Assembly: GCF_003634635.1 (NCBI RefSeq)
Contig: NZ_RBJB01000004.1
Coordinates: 682,001 to 746,000, forward strand
Length of the DNA: 64,000 bases
DNA from: Marinobacter nauticus
Lineage (GTDB): Bacteria; Pseudomonadota; Gammaproteobacteria; Pseudomonadales; Oleiphilaceae
Reading direction: 5' to 3'
Shown: positions 44,676 through 54,500 of the stretch, piece after piece
Layout: each line of letters opens with the position of its first letter
How positions within the stretch are numbered: the first letter of the stretch is position 1
Program-made: the position numbers and the translations under genes
The notes under the pieces: generated by a model
What the model was told of the DNA's origin: nothing
The model's input: only the letters and a program-made list of their open reading frames with translations
Database searches by the model: none

Positions 44676-45323
44676 TTAGTTGTCTTCCGGCTCCAGGGGG
44701 AGTGTTCGTGTCTCCCCGGTGATTTCTTCCAGGCGCTTGATGTCTGATTCGTAGGCCTTTTTCATTTCGCTGATATCCTGACGCTGAGCGGAAATCTCCC
44801 GCTCGATATCACGAATCTGGGCTTCGAGCCTGCGGATTTTTTCCAGCGTCGTTTCCGGGATGTCCCGGCCGGCGCGCTCCATATCCGCCGCGCGGCTCTG
44901 CTCGCTGTCGAGCTGGCTGGAAATTACTGAAATGTTCCCGCGCTTCAGCTGGATAATGCCTTCCAGTTCGCGGATCTTGCGATGCATGGCGCGCACAGCC
45001 TGATCCGGATGGCTGAAGCGTTTCAGGAGCAGACGATCCTGCTCCTGCTGGATTTCCAGTTGCTTCTGGCGCTCTTTCTCAGCTTCCCTGGCGGCGATTT
45101 CTTCCGCGGTGGGGGCGGGGGCAACGGTTTCGACCACCCGGCCGTTGTTGCTCAGGATATCGTAACCACGTTTGGTCGCTTCCTGGGGAATGGTGTTGCT
45201 GATAACCAGCCGTCCGTTTTCATCCGTGTAACGGTACATGGTTGCCTGGGCACCGGCCGCAAACAGCAGTCCGAAGGCCGCAACGCCGGCAACAACAGGA
45301 GAAACGGTCAGATGGTGACGCAT
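44676..45323 (-). CDS. DUF4124 periplasmic coiled-coil protein
   Basis: A 215-aa protein with a signal peptide ('AAFGLLFAAGAQA'), a short DUF4124 module ('MYRYTDENGRLVISNTIP', about residues 29-46) and a long coiled coil (about 85-205, 'LEKIRRLEAQIRDIEREISA'). Role unknown. It lies three nucleotides after pyrE with GGAG before the ATG, so it is co-transcribed with pyrE. Confidence 0.82.
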   Translation of the reverse strand: MRHHLTVSPVVAGVAAFGLLFAAGAQATMYRYTDENGRLVISNTIPQEATKRGYDILSNNGRVVETVAPAPTAEEIAAREAEKERQKQLEIQQEQDRLLLKRFSHPDQAVRAMHRKIRELEGIIQLKRGNISVISSQLDSEQSRAADMERAGRDIPETTLEKIRRLEAQIRDIEREISAQRQDISEMKKAYESDIKRLEEITGETRTLPLEPEDN

Positions 45324-45326
45324 TCA

Positions 45327-45965
45327 TCAGACTCCGTAGCGGTCCCGGTAGCTGGCCACGTTCTCCGCATGGCCGGCAAATTCCGGATTGGACTTCAGGT
45401 AGTCCAGTACCTGTTCAAGACGAATGATGCTGACAACGGGGATGCCGAACTCTTTCTCGACTTCCTGGATGGCGGACAGTTCACCGTTGCCCTTTTCCTG
45501 TCGGTCCAGGGCAATCAGCACCCCGGCCGGTTCTGCTCCGGCGGCCCGGATGATGTCGATAGATTCCCGGATGGCCGTGCCTGCGGTAATCACGTCGTCA
45601 ACAATCAGTACCTTACCTTTTAGTGGGGCGCCAACAATATTGCCACCCTCACCATGATCTTTCTTTTCTTTGCGGTTAAAGGCAAAAGGTTTGCTGTTAC
45701 CGTCTGTTGCAAGTGCCATGGCGGTTACCGTGGCCAACGGAATGCCCTTATAGGCAGGCCCGAAAATGATGTCATAATCCAGCCCGCTGCGTGCTATCGC
45801 AGCGGCATAGGCCTTGCTTAACTCAAGCAGGTCGTTTCCGGTGTTGAACAGTCCGGCATTGAAGAAGTAGGGGCTGGTGCGCCCGGATTTGAGTGTGAAT
45901 TCTCCAAAACGCAGCACATTCCGCTGGATGGCAAATTCAATGAATTTTTGCTGATAGTCATGCAT
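45327..45965 (-). CDS. pyrE: Orotate phosphoribosyltransferase PyrE
   Basis: A 212-aa enzyme that joins orotate and PRPP to OMP in pyrimidine synthesis. '[13 protein letters not shown]'-type start (here '[20 protein letters not shown]'), '[10 protein letters not shown]', '[13 protein letters not shown]' and the PRPP loop '[17 protein letters not shown]' are all intact. Divergent from crc with 81 nt between, as in Pseudomonas. Confidence 0.97.
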   Translation of the reverse strand: MHDYQQKFIEFAIQRNVLRFGEFTLKSGRTSPYFFNAGLFNTGNDLLELSKAYAAAIARSGLDYDIIFGPAYKGIPLATVTAMALATDGNSKPFAFNRKEKKDHGEGGNIVGAPLKGKVLIVDDVITAGTAIRESIDIIRAAGAEPAGVLIALDRQEKGNGELSAIQEVEKEFGIPVVSIIRLEQVLDYLKSNPEFAGHAENVASYRDRYGV

Positions 45966-46046
45966 GGCAAGGCTTCTGGCGGGGTTTGATCTTTAATTAA
46001 AGCGTAAAAACGGTATCATACACACAAACCGAATCAGGGAACACGT

Positions 46047-46853
46047 ATGCGGGTAGTATCAATCAGCGTCAATGGTCTTGAGCAGGCTGTTGAAAAGGGT
46101 TTTTTTGACTGGCTTGCCGAACAGGACGCTGATGTGGTCTGTGTGCAGGACCACCGCATGCGCGCCTACGAAATTGAAGACAGGAACCTGATTCCGGAAG
46201 GCTACGAGGCCTACTTCATTGATGGTGAACTGAATGAACACGGTGGTGTCGGCATCTACACCCGTCATTTCCCGAAGGCCATCATGTATGGCTTTGCCAA
46301 TGAGCAGGCAGACCGGGAAGGCCGCTTTATCCAGGCCGACTTCGACAAGGTTTCCGTTGCCTGCGTGCTCGCGCCCTGTGCCCTCGGCCGCGAGGAAGAA
46401 CTGATCGGTGAAGACGACCTGACAGTGCTCGATCACAAAGACGAGTTCATGGAAGCCTTTGGCATCCATATGCAGAAAACCCTGCGCAAACGTCGTCAGT
46501 TTATTCTATGCGCGAATCTGCAGACCGCTCACCATGTAACCGACGCCAGCCCGCTTTATCACAAGACCGATTTCTCCGGTTTCCTGCCCCATGAGCGTGC
46601 GTGGCTGGATCGTTTGTTTGATGAGATGGGCTGTATTGATGCGTTCCGCGAGATCAACAAGCAGAGCAATCAGTTCACCTGGTGGCCGGAGCAGACCGAA
46701 GGCTCCCGTAAGAAAGCGGGTATCCGGGTGGATTATCACCTGCTGACGCCGGGTATTCGCAAGACCATTCGCGATGGCTGGATTGATGACGAGACCCGGT
46801 TCTCTGACCATGCTCCGGTGATCATGGATTACGATATCGAGATCGGGTTCTGA
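46047..46853 (+). CDS. crc: Crc-like protein (catalytically dead ExoIII-family fold)
   Basis: A 268-aa protein of the exonuclease III fold. Relative to ExoIII, the catalytic Glu is replaced ('VCVQDHR') and the G-D-x-N motif reads C-A-N-L, while 'RVDYHLLTP' and 'SDHAPVIMDYD' remain. The same losses mark Pseudomonas Crc, an RNA-associated partner of Hfq in carbon catabolite repression, and the overall alignment is close ('FIQADFDKVSVACVLAPC', 'PHERAWLDRLFDEMGC', 'WWPEQTE'). Its place between pyrE and rph is also the Pseudomonas crc position. Annotation as an active nuclease would be wrong. Confidence 0.9.
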   Translation: MRVVSISVNGLEQAVEKGFFDWLAEQDADVVCVQDHRMRAYEIEDRNLIPEGYEAYFIDGELNEHGGVGIYTRHFPKAIMYGFANEQADREGRFIQADFDKVSVACVLAPCALGREEELIGEDDLTVLDHKDEFMEAFGIHMQKTLRKRRQFILCANLQTAHHVTDASPLYHKTDFSGFLPHERAWLDRLFDEMGCIDAFREINKQSNQFTWWPEQTEGSRKKAGIRVDYHLLTPGIRKTIRDGWIDDETRFSDHAPVIMDYDIEIGF

Positions 46854-46882
46854 GCCTGACTCTTAACCCGGGGGAGGTCGCC

Positions 46883-46982
46883 GTTGCGAAAAGCCTCCCC
46901 CAGAACCGCTACGAGCACATCCATGTGCGCTTCTCTCCGGCCATCCATGGCCTCCGAAATTCTGGGGGAGGCTTTCCGCAAC
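46883..46982. repeat. Nested inverted-repeat (MITE/REP-like) element between crc and rph
   Basis: Outer arms 46883-46905 and 46960-46982 are 23-bp complements with one mismatch (core CCTCCCCCAGAA). Inside lie two 14-bp dyads of the same design: GCACAT-CC-ATGTGC (46915-46928) and GGCCAT-CC-ATGGCC (46939-46952). No ORF. The form is that of a non-autonomous dispersed element rather than a simple terminator. Confidence 0.6.
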
Positions 46983-47001
46983 GCCGCCCCAGACTTCTGA
47001 T

Positions 47002-47718
47002 TTAGCCTTCCAGGGCTTCTTGCTGGATTTCAAACAACTGGTTAATCGCTTTTCTCGCCAGTCCAAGCATGGCATCCAGCTCCGTTTGCTCGAACGGTGC
47101 GCCTTCCGCAGTTCCCTGGATTTCAATGAAGCCGCCTTGATCGGTCATGATCACGTTCATGTCAGTTTCAGCTTCGGAGTCTTCCGGGTAGTCCAGATCG
47201 GCTACCGGGGTGCCCTTGTAGACACCGACAGATACTGCGGCCACCATCTGCTTGAGAGGTGATTTCTTCAGGCGTTTCTCTTTTACCAGGTGATTCAGCG
47301 CGTCTACCAGGGCCACGCAGCCACCGGTGATCGCAGCAGTGCGGGTGCCGCCGTCGGCCTGGATCACGTCACAGTCGATGGTGATGGTGTGTTCGCCCAG
47401 CGCTTCGAGGTCCACTGCGGCGCGCAGGCTGCGGCCGATCAGGCGCTGGATTTCCACGGTGCGGCCACCCTGTTTTCCACGGGCAGCTTCCCGGCCCATG
47501 CGGCTGCCGGTGGAGCGGGGCAGCATGCCGTACTCGGCGGTGATCCAGCCTTTGCCTTCGCCGCGCAGGAACGGTGGTACTTTGTTCTCGACAGAGGCAG
47601 TACAGATCACCTTGGTGTCGCCGAATTCCACCAGCACCGAGCCTTCGGCGTGGCGCGTGTAGTTCCGGGTGATGCGGACGTCTCTGGGTTGCTCAGGCGT
47701 TCTGCCGCTTGGTCGCAT
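47002..47718 (-). CDS. rph: Ribonuclease PH
   Basis: A 238-aa phosphorolytic exoribonuclease that trims tRNA 3' ends. '[20 protein letters not shown]', '[20 protein letters not shown]' and '[20 protein letters not shown]' are the family signatures; all phosphate-binding residues of the pattern are present. Start at 47718 by alignment. Divergent from yicC, the usual neighbour. Confidence 0.97.
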   Translation of the reverse strand: MRPSGRTPEQPRDVRITRNYTRHAEGSVLVEFGDTKVICTASVENKVPPFLRGEGKGWITAEYGMLPRSTGSRMGREAARGKQGGRTVEIQRLIGRSLRAAVDLEALGEHTITIDCDVIQADGGTRTAAITGGCVALVDALNHLVKEKRLKKSPLKQMVAAVSVGVYKGTPVADLDYPEDSEAETDMNVIMTDQGGFIEIQGTAEGAPFEQTELDAMLGLARKAINQLFEIQQEALEG

Positions 47719-47900
47719 AGTGTGTCCTGTTTCTGAGTATGAATGTCCGGCTGGTGCCGGTCGGGCGTTTTGAAAGGGCAACGAGTATAGCACGTAGCAA
47801 GCGCCCGGCGGGGGAGGCTGCGTGCCCCTTTGGTCGGGTTCGCCGCTCCGGGTGTTTGCCTGTTAAACTCGATGTTCCTTTGACGAACACTGGAGTCACT

Positions 47901-48770
47901 ATGATCCGCAGCATGACTGCTTTTGCCCGCAAGGACGCCCAGGGTGACTGGGGTACTCTTACTTGTGAGATTCGTACCGTGAATCACCGCTATCTGGAAC
48001 CTTCGTTCCGATTGCCGGAGGCTTTTCGTGAGCTTGAGAACCGGTTTCGGGAGGAATTGCGCAAGCAGGGCTTGAAGCGGGGCAAGGTCGATATCTCCAT
48101 GCGCTTGCAGTCGGCCGAGAGTGATGTCCAGGGCTTTGAAATCAGTGATGAGATGGCCCGGGCTGTGAATGAGGCGGCCAATCATATCAACCGTATGCTG
48201 GATAACCCGGCCCACATCAATGCGCTCGATATTCTGCGCTGGCCGGGGGTGATGTCTCTGCCCGAAAAAGACTACAGCGCGGCGAAGGAGGCAGCGGCAG
48301 ATCTGTTTGCCGATACCGTGGCTGAGTTGACGAGTGTGCGCGAACGGGAAGGCGAGCGCTTGAGGCCGTTGTTCGAGGATCGTCTGGCCACCATGGGTAA
48401 GCTGGTGGCTGAGGTGCGTGAGAGAATGCCGCAACTGCTGGCCGCCCAGGAGCGGAATCTGAAAGACCGGTTCGAGAAGGCGAAAGTGGAGCTGGATCCG
48501 GAGCGTGTGGCCCAGGAAATGGTCATGCTGGCCCAGAAAAGTGATGTGGCGGAGGAGCTGGACCGGCTGGATGCCCACATCAGTGAGGTTACCGACACCC
48601 TGAAGAACGACGATGCTATCGGCCGGCGCCTGGATTTTCTGATGCAGGAGCTGAACCGCGAAGCCAACACCCTCAGCAGCAAAAGCATTGATGCGGCGGT
48701 TACCCGTATTGCGGTGGATCTCAAGGTGTTGATCGAGCAGATGAGGGAACAGGTACAGAATCTGGAGTGA
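47901..48770 (+). CDS. yicC: YicC-family endoribonuclease
   Basis: A 289-aa protein, start 'MIRSMTAFARKDAQGDWGTL' and 'NHRYLEPSFRLPEAFRELE', C-terminal DUF1732 part 'GRRLDFLMQELNREANTLSS'. E. coli YicC is an Mn-dependent endoribonuclease that degrades the sRNA RyhB. The ATG at 47901 is set by alignment. It lies 183 nt from the divergent rph. Confidence 0.95.
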   Translation: MIRSMTAFARKDAQGDWGTLTCEIRTVNHRYLEPSFRLPEAFRELENRFREELRKQGLKRGKVDISMRLQSAESDVQGFEISDEMARAVNEAANHINRMLDNPAHINALDILRWPGVMSLPEKDYSAAKEAAADLFADTVAELTSVREREGERLRPLFEDRLATMGKLVAEVRERMPQLLAAQERNLKDRFEKAKVELDPERVAQEMVMLAQKSDVAEELDRLDAHISEVTDTLKNDDAIGRRLDFLMQELNREANTLSSKSIDAAVTRIAVDLKVLIEQMREQVQNLE

Positions 48771-48814
48771 GGTATAAGCCGGGGCGGTTGGTGCCTCCCC
48801 GGCGTTCGTGCGGT

Positions 48815-49693
48815 TTACTCCGCCGGCTTGATGGCGAGCAGGTCGGTCCGCAAATGCGTCAGCACCTTTTCGGCCGTGTTGCCGATGACCCGGGCGGTCA
48901 GGCCGGTTTTGCCAGTGGTGCCGATGACGACCATGTCGGCCTTGATCCGGTTGGCAACACTGGGAATGACCTTTTGAGCAGGGCCAGATTCGATGTGGAC
49001 CTGTTCCGGCATCAGGTGCCAGGTGTTGCACAGGTGTTCAATCTGCGGTTTCAGGGCCGCTTCCTGTTTTCTGGCGTGGGCCAGAGGGTCGATGATGTCC
49101 AGGTCGGCCAGAACCACCGAGGTATGAAGTGCGTGCACCAGGTGCAGCTCTGTTTCCAGAGCCTTCGCCAGATGCCAGGCGCGATCAATGATGCGATTGT
49201 TCAGGGCTTTCTTCACGGGTTTGTCGGAGCTCAGGTCCACCGCCGCCAGGATTGGCCGAGCCTTGTTCCATTTGTTCTCCGCCACCAGCATCACCGGTGA
49301 CGGGCACTCGCGAATCAGGTGCCAGTCGGTTGGGGTATACAGGAAGGTTTCTGAGCGATGGCCCGTCTTTACCACGACACCAACGTTCTCTTTCTGGCAC
49401 TGGGCAATTACCCACAGGTGAATGTGCTTTTCCCAGACCGTTCGGGCATGGATCTTCAGATCATTGCAATCGGCCAGCGCCAGCATCTGTTCCAGCCATT
49501 TCTGGCGATGTTCCATGAGCGCCTGTCGGGCCCGTTGTTGTACCTCCGGATCGCCCGGCAGTGCATCCAGATATTCATGCACAAACGCCACGACCTCCAC
49601 CGCTGCGCCCGTTGCCCGGGCCAGTGCCACGCCACGGGCGAGGGCGGTTTGGTCTTTATGGTGGTGATCCATGATGATCAGGAGTTTTTCCAT
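48815..49693 (-). CDS. uspE: Tandem universal stress protein (UspE-like)
   Basis: A 292-aa protein with two Usp domains: the first at about 1-140 starting 'MEKLLIIMDHHHKDQTALAR', the second at about 150-290 ending with the nucleotide-binding motif 'VIGTTGKTGLTARVIGNTAE' (G-x2-G-x9-G-N). The first domain lacks a full ATP motif. Cytoplasmic stress role by family. Convergent with yicC and divergent from gmk. Confidence 0.88.
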   Translation of the reverse strand: MEKLLIIMDHHHKDQTALARGVALARATGAAVEVVAFVHEYLDALPGDPEVQQRARQALMEHRQKWLEQMLALADCNDLKIHARTVWEKHIHLWVIAQCQKENVGVVVKTGHRSETFLYTPTDWHLIRECPSPVMLVAENKWNKARPILAAVDLSSDKPVKKALNNRIIDRAWHLAKALETELHLVHALHTSVVLADLDIIDPLAHARKQEAALKPQIEHLCNTWHLMPEQVHIESGPAQKVIPSVANRIKADMVVIGTTGKTGLTARVIGNTAEKVLTHLRTDLLAIKPAE

Positions 49694-49764
49694 GGCGGTA
49701 TCCGTTTACTGTGGGTGTTTGCGGTCATACTAACAGCTGAGCCCGGGCCGGGATGCGGAGATAA

Positions 49765-50472
<708 letters not shown>

Positions 50473-50560
50473 TGGTGGTTTTCACTGTATACAAATTGAG
50501 CCGGGGCCAGTAAACTACGCGGTCTGCTAAATCAGTGATTCTTTTTGTTCGGGGAAGATA

Positions 50561-50773
50561 ATGGCACGAGTTACCGTTGAAGATTGTCTGGAAAACGTAG
50601 ATAACCGATTCCAGCTGGTCATGCTGGCCACCAAACGCGCCCGCCAGATCGCCACCAAGGGTGCCGAGCCGATGGTTGCGGAAGAGAATGATAAGCCGAC
50701 CGTTATTGCCCTGCGTGAGATTGCAGAAGGCAAGGTGACCCGCGATCTTCTGCTGGAAGAAGACGACGACTGA
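50561..50773 (+). CDS. rpoZ: RNA polymerase omega subunit
   Basis: A 70-aa protein beginning '[20 protein letters not shown]' and containing '[16 protein letters not shown]'; it assists beta-prime folding and forms part of ppGpp site 1. Length is on the short side of the family (E. coli 91 aa) but normal for this group. It lies between gmk and spoT. Confidence 0.97.
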   Translation: MARVTVEDCLENVDNRFQLVMLATKRARQIATKGAEPMVAEENDKPTVIALREIAEGKVTRDLLLEEDDD

Positions 50774-50826
50774 GTTCGTCCGGTCGCCGGCGATGCGTAA
50801 AAATACGTGCCGGTAACTGAGAAGCA

Positions 50827-50854
50827 TTGAAATCTGCCTCCGCAGTTTTATAGT
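50827..50854 (+). promoter_or_regulatory. Possible promoter upstream of spoT
   Basis: TTGAAA (50827-50832), 16 bp, then TATAGT (50849-50854). It would start a transcript near 50861, just before the leader terminator. Confidence 0.45.
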
Positions 50855-50886
50855 GTAACTATAGAACCTGCCAGGAAGGACAACGG

Positions 50887-50916
50887 AAGCCCGGATGCAC
50901 GCATTCGGGCTTTTTT
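50887..50916 (+). terminator. Terminator/attenuator in the spoT leader
   Basis: AAGCCCGGATG-CACG-CATTCGGGCTT, 11-bp stem with one G-T pair, followed by TTTTTT (50911-50916). It lies 114 bases after the rpoZ stop and 33 bases before the spoT GTG. The ATG of the longest spoT frame (50895) is inside the stem. Confidence 0.8.
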
Positions 50917-50948
50917 GTCCCCGGTACACTGAGAACGATGGAGGCGCG

Positions 50949-53093
50949 GTGGTCGCAGCAGAGGCAACGGTAGAAGAACTGGCCAGAGAACTCAGTTCCT
51001 ACCTCGATACCAATCGCATCAATCAGGTGCGACGGGCTTACTATTACGCCGAACAGGCCCACGAAGGCCAGATGCGTAAAAGCGGCGACCGTTATATTAC
51101 CCACCCCCTGGCTGTGGCCGGAATTCTTGCCGACCTCCGGCTCGACCATCAGAGCCTGATGGCAGCCATGCTTCACGATGTCATTGAGGATACCGGCATT
51201 CCAAAAGATGCGCTGGCGGAACAGTTCGGAGAGGATGTGGCCGAGCTGGTGGATGGTGTCTCCAAACTGACCCAGATTGAGTTCCGCTCCCGGGCGGAGG
51301 CCCAGGCGGAAAACTTCCAGAAGATGACCCTGGCCATGGCCAAGGATATCCGGGTGATTCTGGTGAAGCTGGCGGATCGCCTGCACAACATGCGCACCCT
51401 CGGCCCCATGCCGTACGAGAAGCGCCTGCGTATCGCCACTGAAACCCTCGATATCTATGCGCCCATTGCTAATCGCCTGGGCATGCATTCGATCTGTACC
51501 GAGCTTGAAGATCTGGGGTTTTCCTCGCTCTATCCCATGCGCGCCAAGTACATTTCCAAGGCGGTTGAGAAGCTTCGTGGCAGCCACCGGGAGATCATTG
51601 AAGACATCCGGGGAAAACTGCAGGAAAAGCTGGAGGAGCGTGGGCTTCCGGGCCGCATTCTGGGGCGGGAGAAACACCTGAACTCCATTTATAACAAGAT
51701 GAAGTTCAAGCAGAAATCCTTCCATGAAATCATGGATGTGTATGCGTTCAGGATCATTACGGATACCGAGGATAACTGTTATCGCATACTTGGTGCCGTA
51801 CACAGTCTCTACAAGCCACTGCCCGGGCGTTTCAAGGATTACATTGCCATGCCCAAGTCGAATGGCTATCAGTCCATTCACACCACCTTGTTCGGCATGC
51901 ACGTGAACATCGAGATCCAGATCCGGACCGAGGAAATGGAGCACATTGCCAACAATGGTATTGCTGCCCACTGGATGTACAAAAACGAAGCCTCCGGCGT
52001 GACCACCATCAATCAATCCCGGGTAGATCGGTGGGTGAAGGGGCTCATGGAAATGCGCGAACGCGCGGATGATTCCATGGAGTTCATTGAACACGTCAAG
52101 GTCGATCTGTTCCCGGACGAGATCTATGTGTTTACGCCCAAGGGCCGGATCATGGAGCTGCCAAGCGGGGCCACCCCGGTGGACTTCGCCTATGCAATCC
52201 ATACCGATATCGGCAATGCCTCTGTGGCGTGTCGGATCAATCGCAATCTGGCATCCCTGAGTCAACCGCTGCAAAGCGGGCAGACGGTGGAAATCATCAC
52301 CGCGCCTGGCGCCCGCCCGAATCCTGCCTGGCTCAGCTTCGTGGTGACCGGCAAAGCCCGAAGCAGTATCCGGCATGTGCTCAAAACCCGTAAGCGGACC
52401 GAGTCCATGGAGCTGGGTCGCACCCTGCTCAAACGTTCGCTCAAGGGTTTTGGTGCCAAACTGTCGGATATCAGTGATGCCCAGAAACAGGCGGTGGTTA
52501 ATCACAACCAGGTCAACAGCTTTGATGATCTGATCAGCGATATTGGTCTGGGTAACCGTATGGCCTATCTGGTGGCCCGTCAGTTGGTGTCCGGCAATGA
52601 CGTGATGGAGGCGCCGGCCAACCTGGAAAATGCCCCGGACAGCAAGCAGGGTGCCGTCACCATACGCGGCACCGAAGGGCTCTTGGTACGCTTTGCCAAT
52701 TGTTGCAAACCCATTCCCGGGGACCCGGTGGTTGGTGTGATGGACTCTGGCAACGGCATGGTAATTCATTCAGATACCTGTTCCCGCCTGCCGGAGGACG
52801 ATGAAGGCCGTGCCCGGCTGACCCACCTGAAGTGGGCCAAGGACATTACCGATGAATTCTCGGTGGAGCTTCGGGTTGAACTGGAGCGCCAGCGCGGGGT
52901 GATTGCCGAAGTAGCGAACGCCGTTGCCATGGCAGACGGAAACATCGAGCGCATCAGTGTGGAAGACCAGAACGCGCGCTTCGGCATCGTCAGCCTCGTG
53001 GTGCATGTGAATGGCCGCAAGCATCTGGCGCGGGTGATGCGCAGGGTCCGGAACATTCGTGCAGTGACCCATATCGGCCGGGTTCGGCACTGA
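50949..53093 (+). CDS. spoT: Bifunctional (p)ppGpp synthetase/hydrolase SpoT
   Basis: A 714-aa protein controlling (p)ppGpp. HD hydrolase domain with 'HDVIEDTGIPKDALA' near residue 76; synthetase domain with 'DVYAFRIITDTEDNCYRILG' and 'RFKDYIAMPKSNGYQSIHTT', apparently intact; TGS domain near 400 ('EIYVFTPKGRIMELPSGATP'); C-terminal ACT domain ('ELRVELERQRGVIAEVANAV'). I chose the GTG at 50949: GGAGG lies four bases upstream and the protein then begins where Pseudomonas SpoT does. The ATG at 50895 lies inside a terminator stem. Confidence 0.94.
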   Translation: MVAAEATVEELARELSSYLDTNRINQVRRAYYYAEQAHEGQMRKSGDRYITHPLAVAGILADLRLDHQSLMAAMLHDVIEDTGIPKDALAEQFGEDVAELVDGVSKLTQIEFRSRAEAQAENFQKMTLAMAKDIRVILVKLADRLHNMRTLGPMPYEKRLRIATETLDIYAPIANRLGMHSICTELEDLGFSSLYPMRAKYISKAVEKLRGSHREIIEDIRGKLQEKLEERGLPGRILGREKHLNSIYNKMKFKQKSFHEIMDVYAFRIITDTEDNCYRILGAVHSLYKPLPGRFKDYIAMPKSNGYQSIHTTLFGMHVNIEIQIRTEEMEHIANNGIAAHWMYKNEASGVTTINQSRVDRWVKGLMEMRERADDSMEFIEHVKVDLFPDEIYVFTPKGRIMELPSGATPVDFAYAIHTDIGNASVACRINRNLASLSQPLQSGQTVEIITAPGARPNPAWLSFVVTGKARSSIRHVLKTRKRTESMELGRTLLKRSLKGFGAKLSDISDAQKQAVVNHNQVNSFDDLISDIGLGNRMAYLVARQLVSGNDVMEAPANLENAPDSKQGAVTIRGTEGLLVRFANCCKPIPGDPVVGVMDSGNGMVIHSDTCSRLPEDDEGRARLTHLKWAKDITDEFSVELRVELERQRGVIAEVANAVAMADGNIERISVEDQNARFGIVSLVVHVNGRKHLARVMRRVRNIRAVTHIGRVRH

Positions 53094-53167
53094 GACCTTT
53101 GCGTGGTTGACAGTGGCTACGCCCAAAGGTGACGATTGGCGTTTTGGAAAAGAGGAAATTGCAGGTC

Positions 53168-53554
53168 ATGACCAACAAATCTGTTATCCAGACCGAAAAC
53201 GCCCCTCAGGCGATTGGTACCTACTCTCAGGCTGTTAAAGCCGGGGACACCGTGTATCTGTCTGGCCAGATTCCGCTGGACCCGGAAACCATGGAAGTGG
53301 TGGCGGGCGACTTTGCCGCCAAGACCCGTCAGGTGTTCGAGAACCTGAAAGCCGTGTGTGAAGCGGCCGGTGGCGAGCTGAAGGACATCGTCAAACTGAA
53401 TATCTACATGACGGACCTGGCCAACTTCGCCACTGTCAACGAGATCATGGCCACCTATTTCCAGGAGCCGTATCCGGCACGCGCCGCCGTCGGTGTAGCC
53501 GCGCTGCCGAAAGGCGTTCCGGTGGAAATGGAAGCCGTTATGGTGCTCAGCTAA
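53168..53554 (+). CDS. ridA: RidA-family enamine/imine deaminase
   Basis: A 128-aa protein with '[20 protein letters not shown]' and the catalytic Arg in '[20 protein letters not shown]'. It clears reactive enamines made by PLP enzymes such as threonine dehydratase. It follows spoT by 74 nt, the common spoT-ridA arrangement. Start at 53168 by alignment. Confidence 0.95.
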   Translation: MTNKSVIQTENAPQAIGTYSQAVKAGDTVYLSGQIPLDPETMEVVAGDFAAKTRQVFENLKAVCEAAGGELKDIVKLNIYMTDLANFATVNEIMATYFQEPYPARAAVGVAALPKGVPVEMEAVMVLS

Positions 53555-53557
53555 GCG

Positions 53558-54424
53558 TCAGAGCTTGCTGATCATCTCCCGGTACCCCGCCCGATAGTCG
53601 GGGTACCGGAATTCAAAGCCACTCTGAAGCAGTTTTCGATTACTGCAGCGCTTGCTACCGGCCCGCCCGCCTTTACGGGCGCCTTCCACCGGGGCTTTGC
53701 ACGGCACCTGAGTCCGCACCCAATCAACCACCTCATCCAGCCGAACCGGCTCGCAATCACTGGCGACGTAAAGTGGCTCCAGGTCCTCACCGTTCAGGGC
53801 TTTTTGCGCAAGCCATGCCACAGCGTTGGCGGCATCCACTTCGTGTATGCGATTGCTGAAAGGCGCGGGTGGTTGGGGATTCATGCGGCCTTCCAGGACT
53901 TCCTCAAGAAAACGCTGACGGCTGGGGCCATAAATGCCACTGAAGCGAACAACGGTGGCTGGATGCCCGCTGTTCAGGGCGGTACGTTCGCCCTGGAGGA
54001 TTTGTTGACCAGTGAACCGGTCCGGATCGGCAGGGCTGTTCTCATCGACCCAGCTGTCATCATTCTGCGCAAAGACGCTGGTGCTGCTGATGAAGATCAG
54101 CCGTTTGAGGGATTGCTCACCGATGACGTTGAGCAGGTTCTTGAGACCAGTGACATAGGCTTGATGATAACCCTCTTCGTCGTAGCTGGATGGCGTCAGG
54201 CAATAGACGACGATGTCCAGGTGTTCCGGAAGCTTGCCGGCCATGGATTCCGTGCGGGTCAGATCTGCCCCGATCCCGGTCACTCCCTGAGGGACCCGAT
54301 CCGGGTTGCGGCGCAGCCCGTATACGTCTCCGGCGCCCAGCAGAACCGTGGCAATGTCACCTCCGAGCTTGCCGCAGCCCGCCACCAGAATTTGTGCCTT
54401 TTGCTTGTCATCAGTCATTGCCAT
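53558..54424 (-). CDS. NAD(P)-binding epimerase/reductase, YeeZ-like SDR
   Basis: A 288-aa extended-SDR-like protein: Rossmann loop 'ILVAGCGKLGGDIATVLLG', 'LKRLIFISSTSVFAQNDDSW', 'VVRFSGIYGPSRQRF', and a C-terminus with 'GSKRCSNRKLLQSGFEFRYP', matching the YeeZ/NAD-epimerase group. Substrate unknown. Start taken at ATG 54424; a TTG at 54436, with AAGGA six bases upstream, is also possible. Convergent with ridA and divergent from oxyR. Confidence 0.84.
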   Translation of the reverse strand: MAMTDDKQKAQILVAGCGKLGGDIATVLLGAGDVYGLRRNPDRVPQGVTGIGADLTRTESMAGKLPEHLDIVVYCLTPSSYDEEGYHQAYVTGLKNLLNVIGEQSLKRLIFISSTSVFAQNDDSWVDENSPADPDRFTGQQILQGERTALNSGHPATVVRFSGIYGPSRQRFLEEVLEGRMNPQPPAPFSNRIHEVDAANAVAWLAQKALNGEDLEPLYVASDCEPVRLDEVVDWVRTQVPCKAPVEGARKGGRAGSKRCSNRKLLQSGFEFRYPDYRAGYREMISKL

Positions 54425-54500
54425 AGACAATTTCAATCCTTATCCTTTGGCTGATAAAGTAAGTGAAACTTCGACCTGAGTACGTCAACCGGAGCTCACC

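Noticed and set aside
47607..49031. 474-aa open frame antisense to yicC and part of rph
   Set aside because: Spans two conserved genes on either strand and has no domain signature.
50895..50948. ATG start of the longest spoT frame
   Set aside because: The ATG lies inside the stem of an intrinsic terminator and the added 18 residues have no counterpart in SpoT homologues.
50859..52769. 636-aa open frame antisense to spoT
   Set aside because: Fully covered by the strongly supported spoT gene; the composition is His/Gly-rich shadow sequence.
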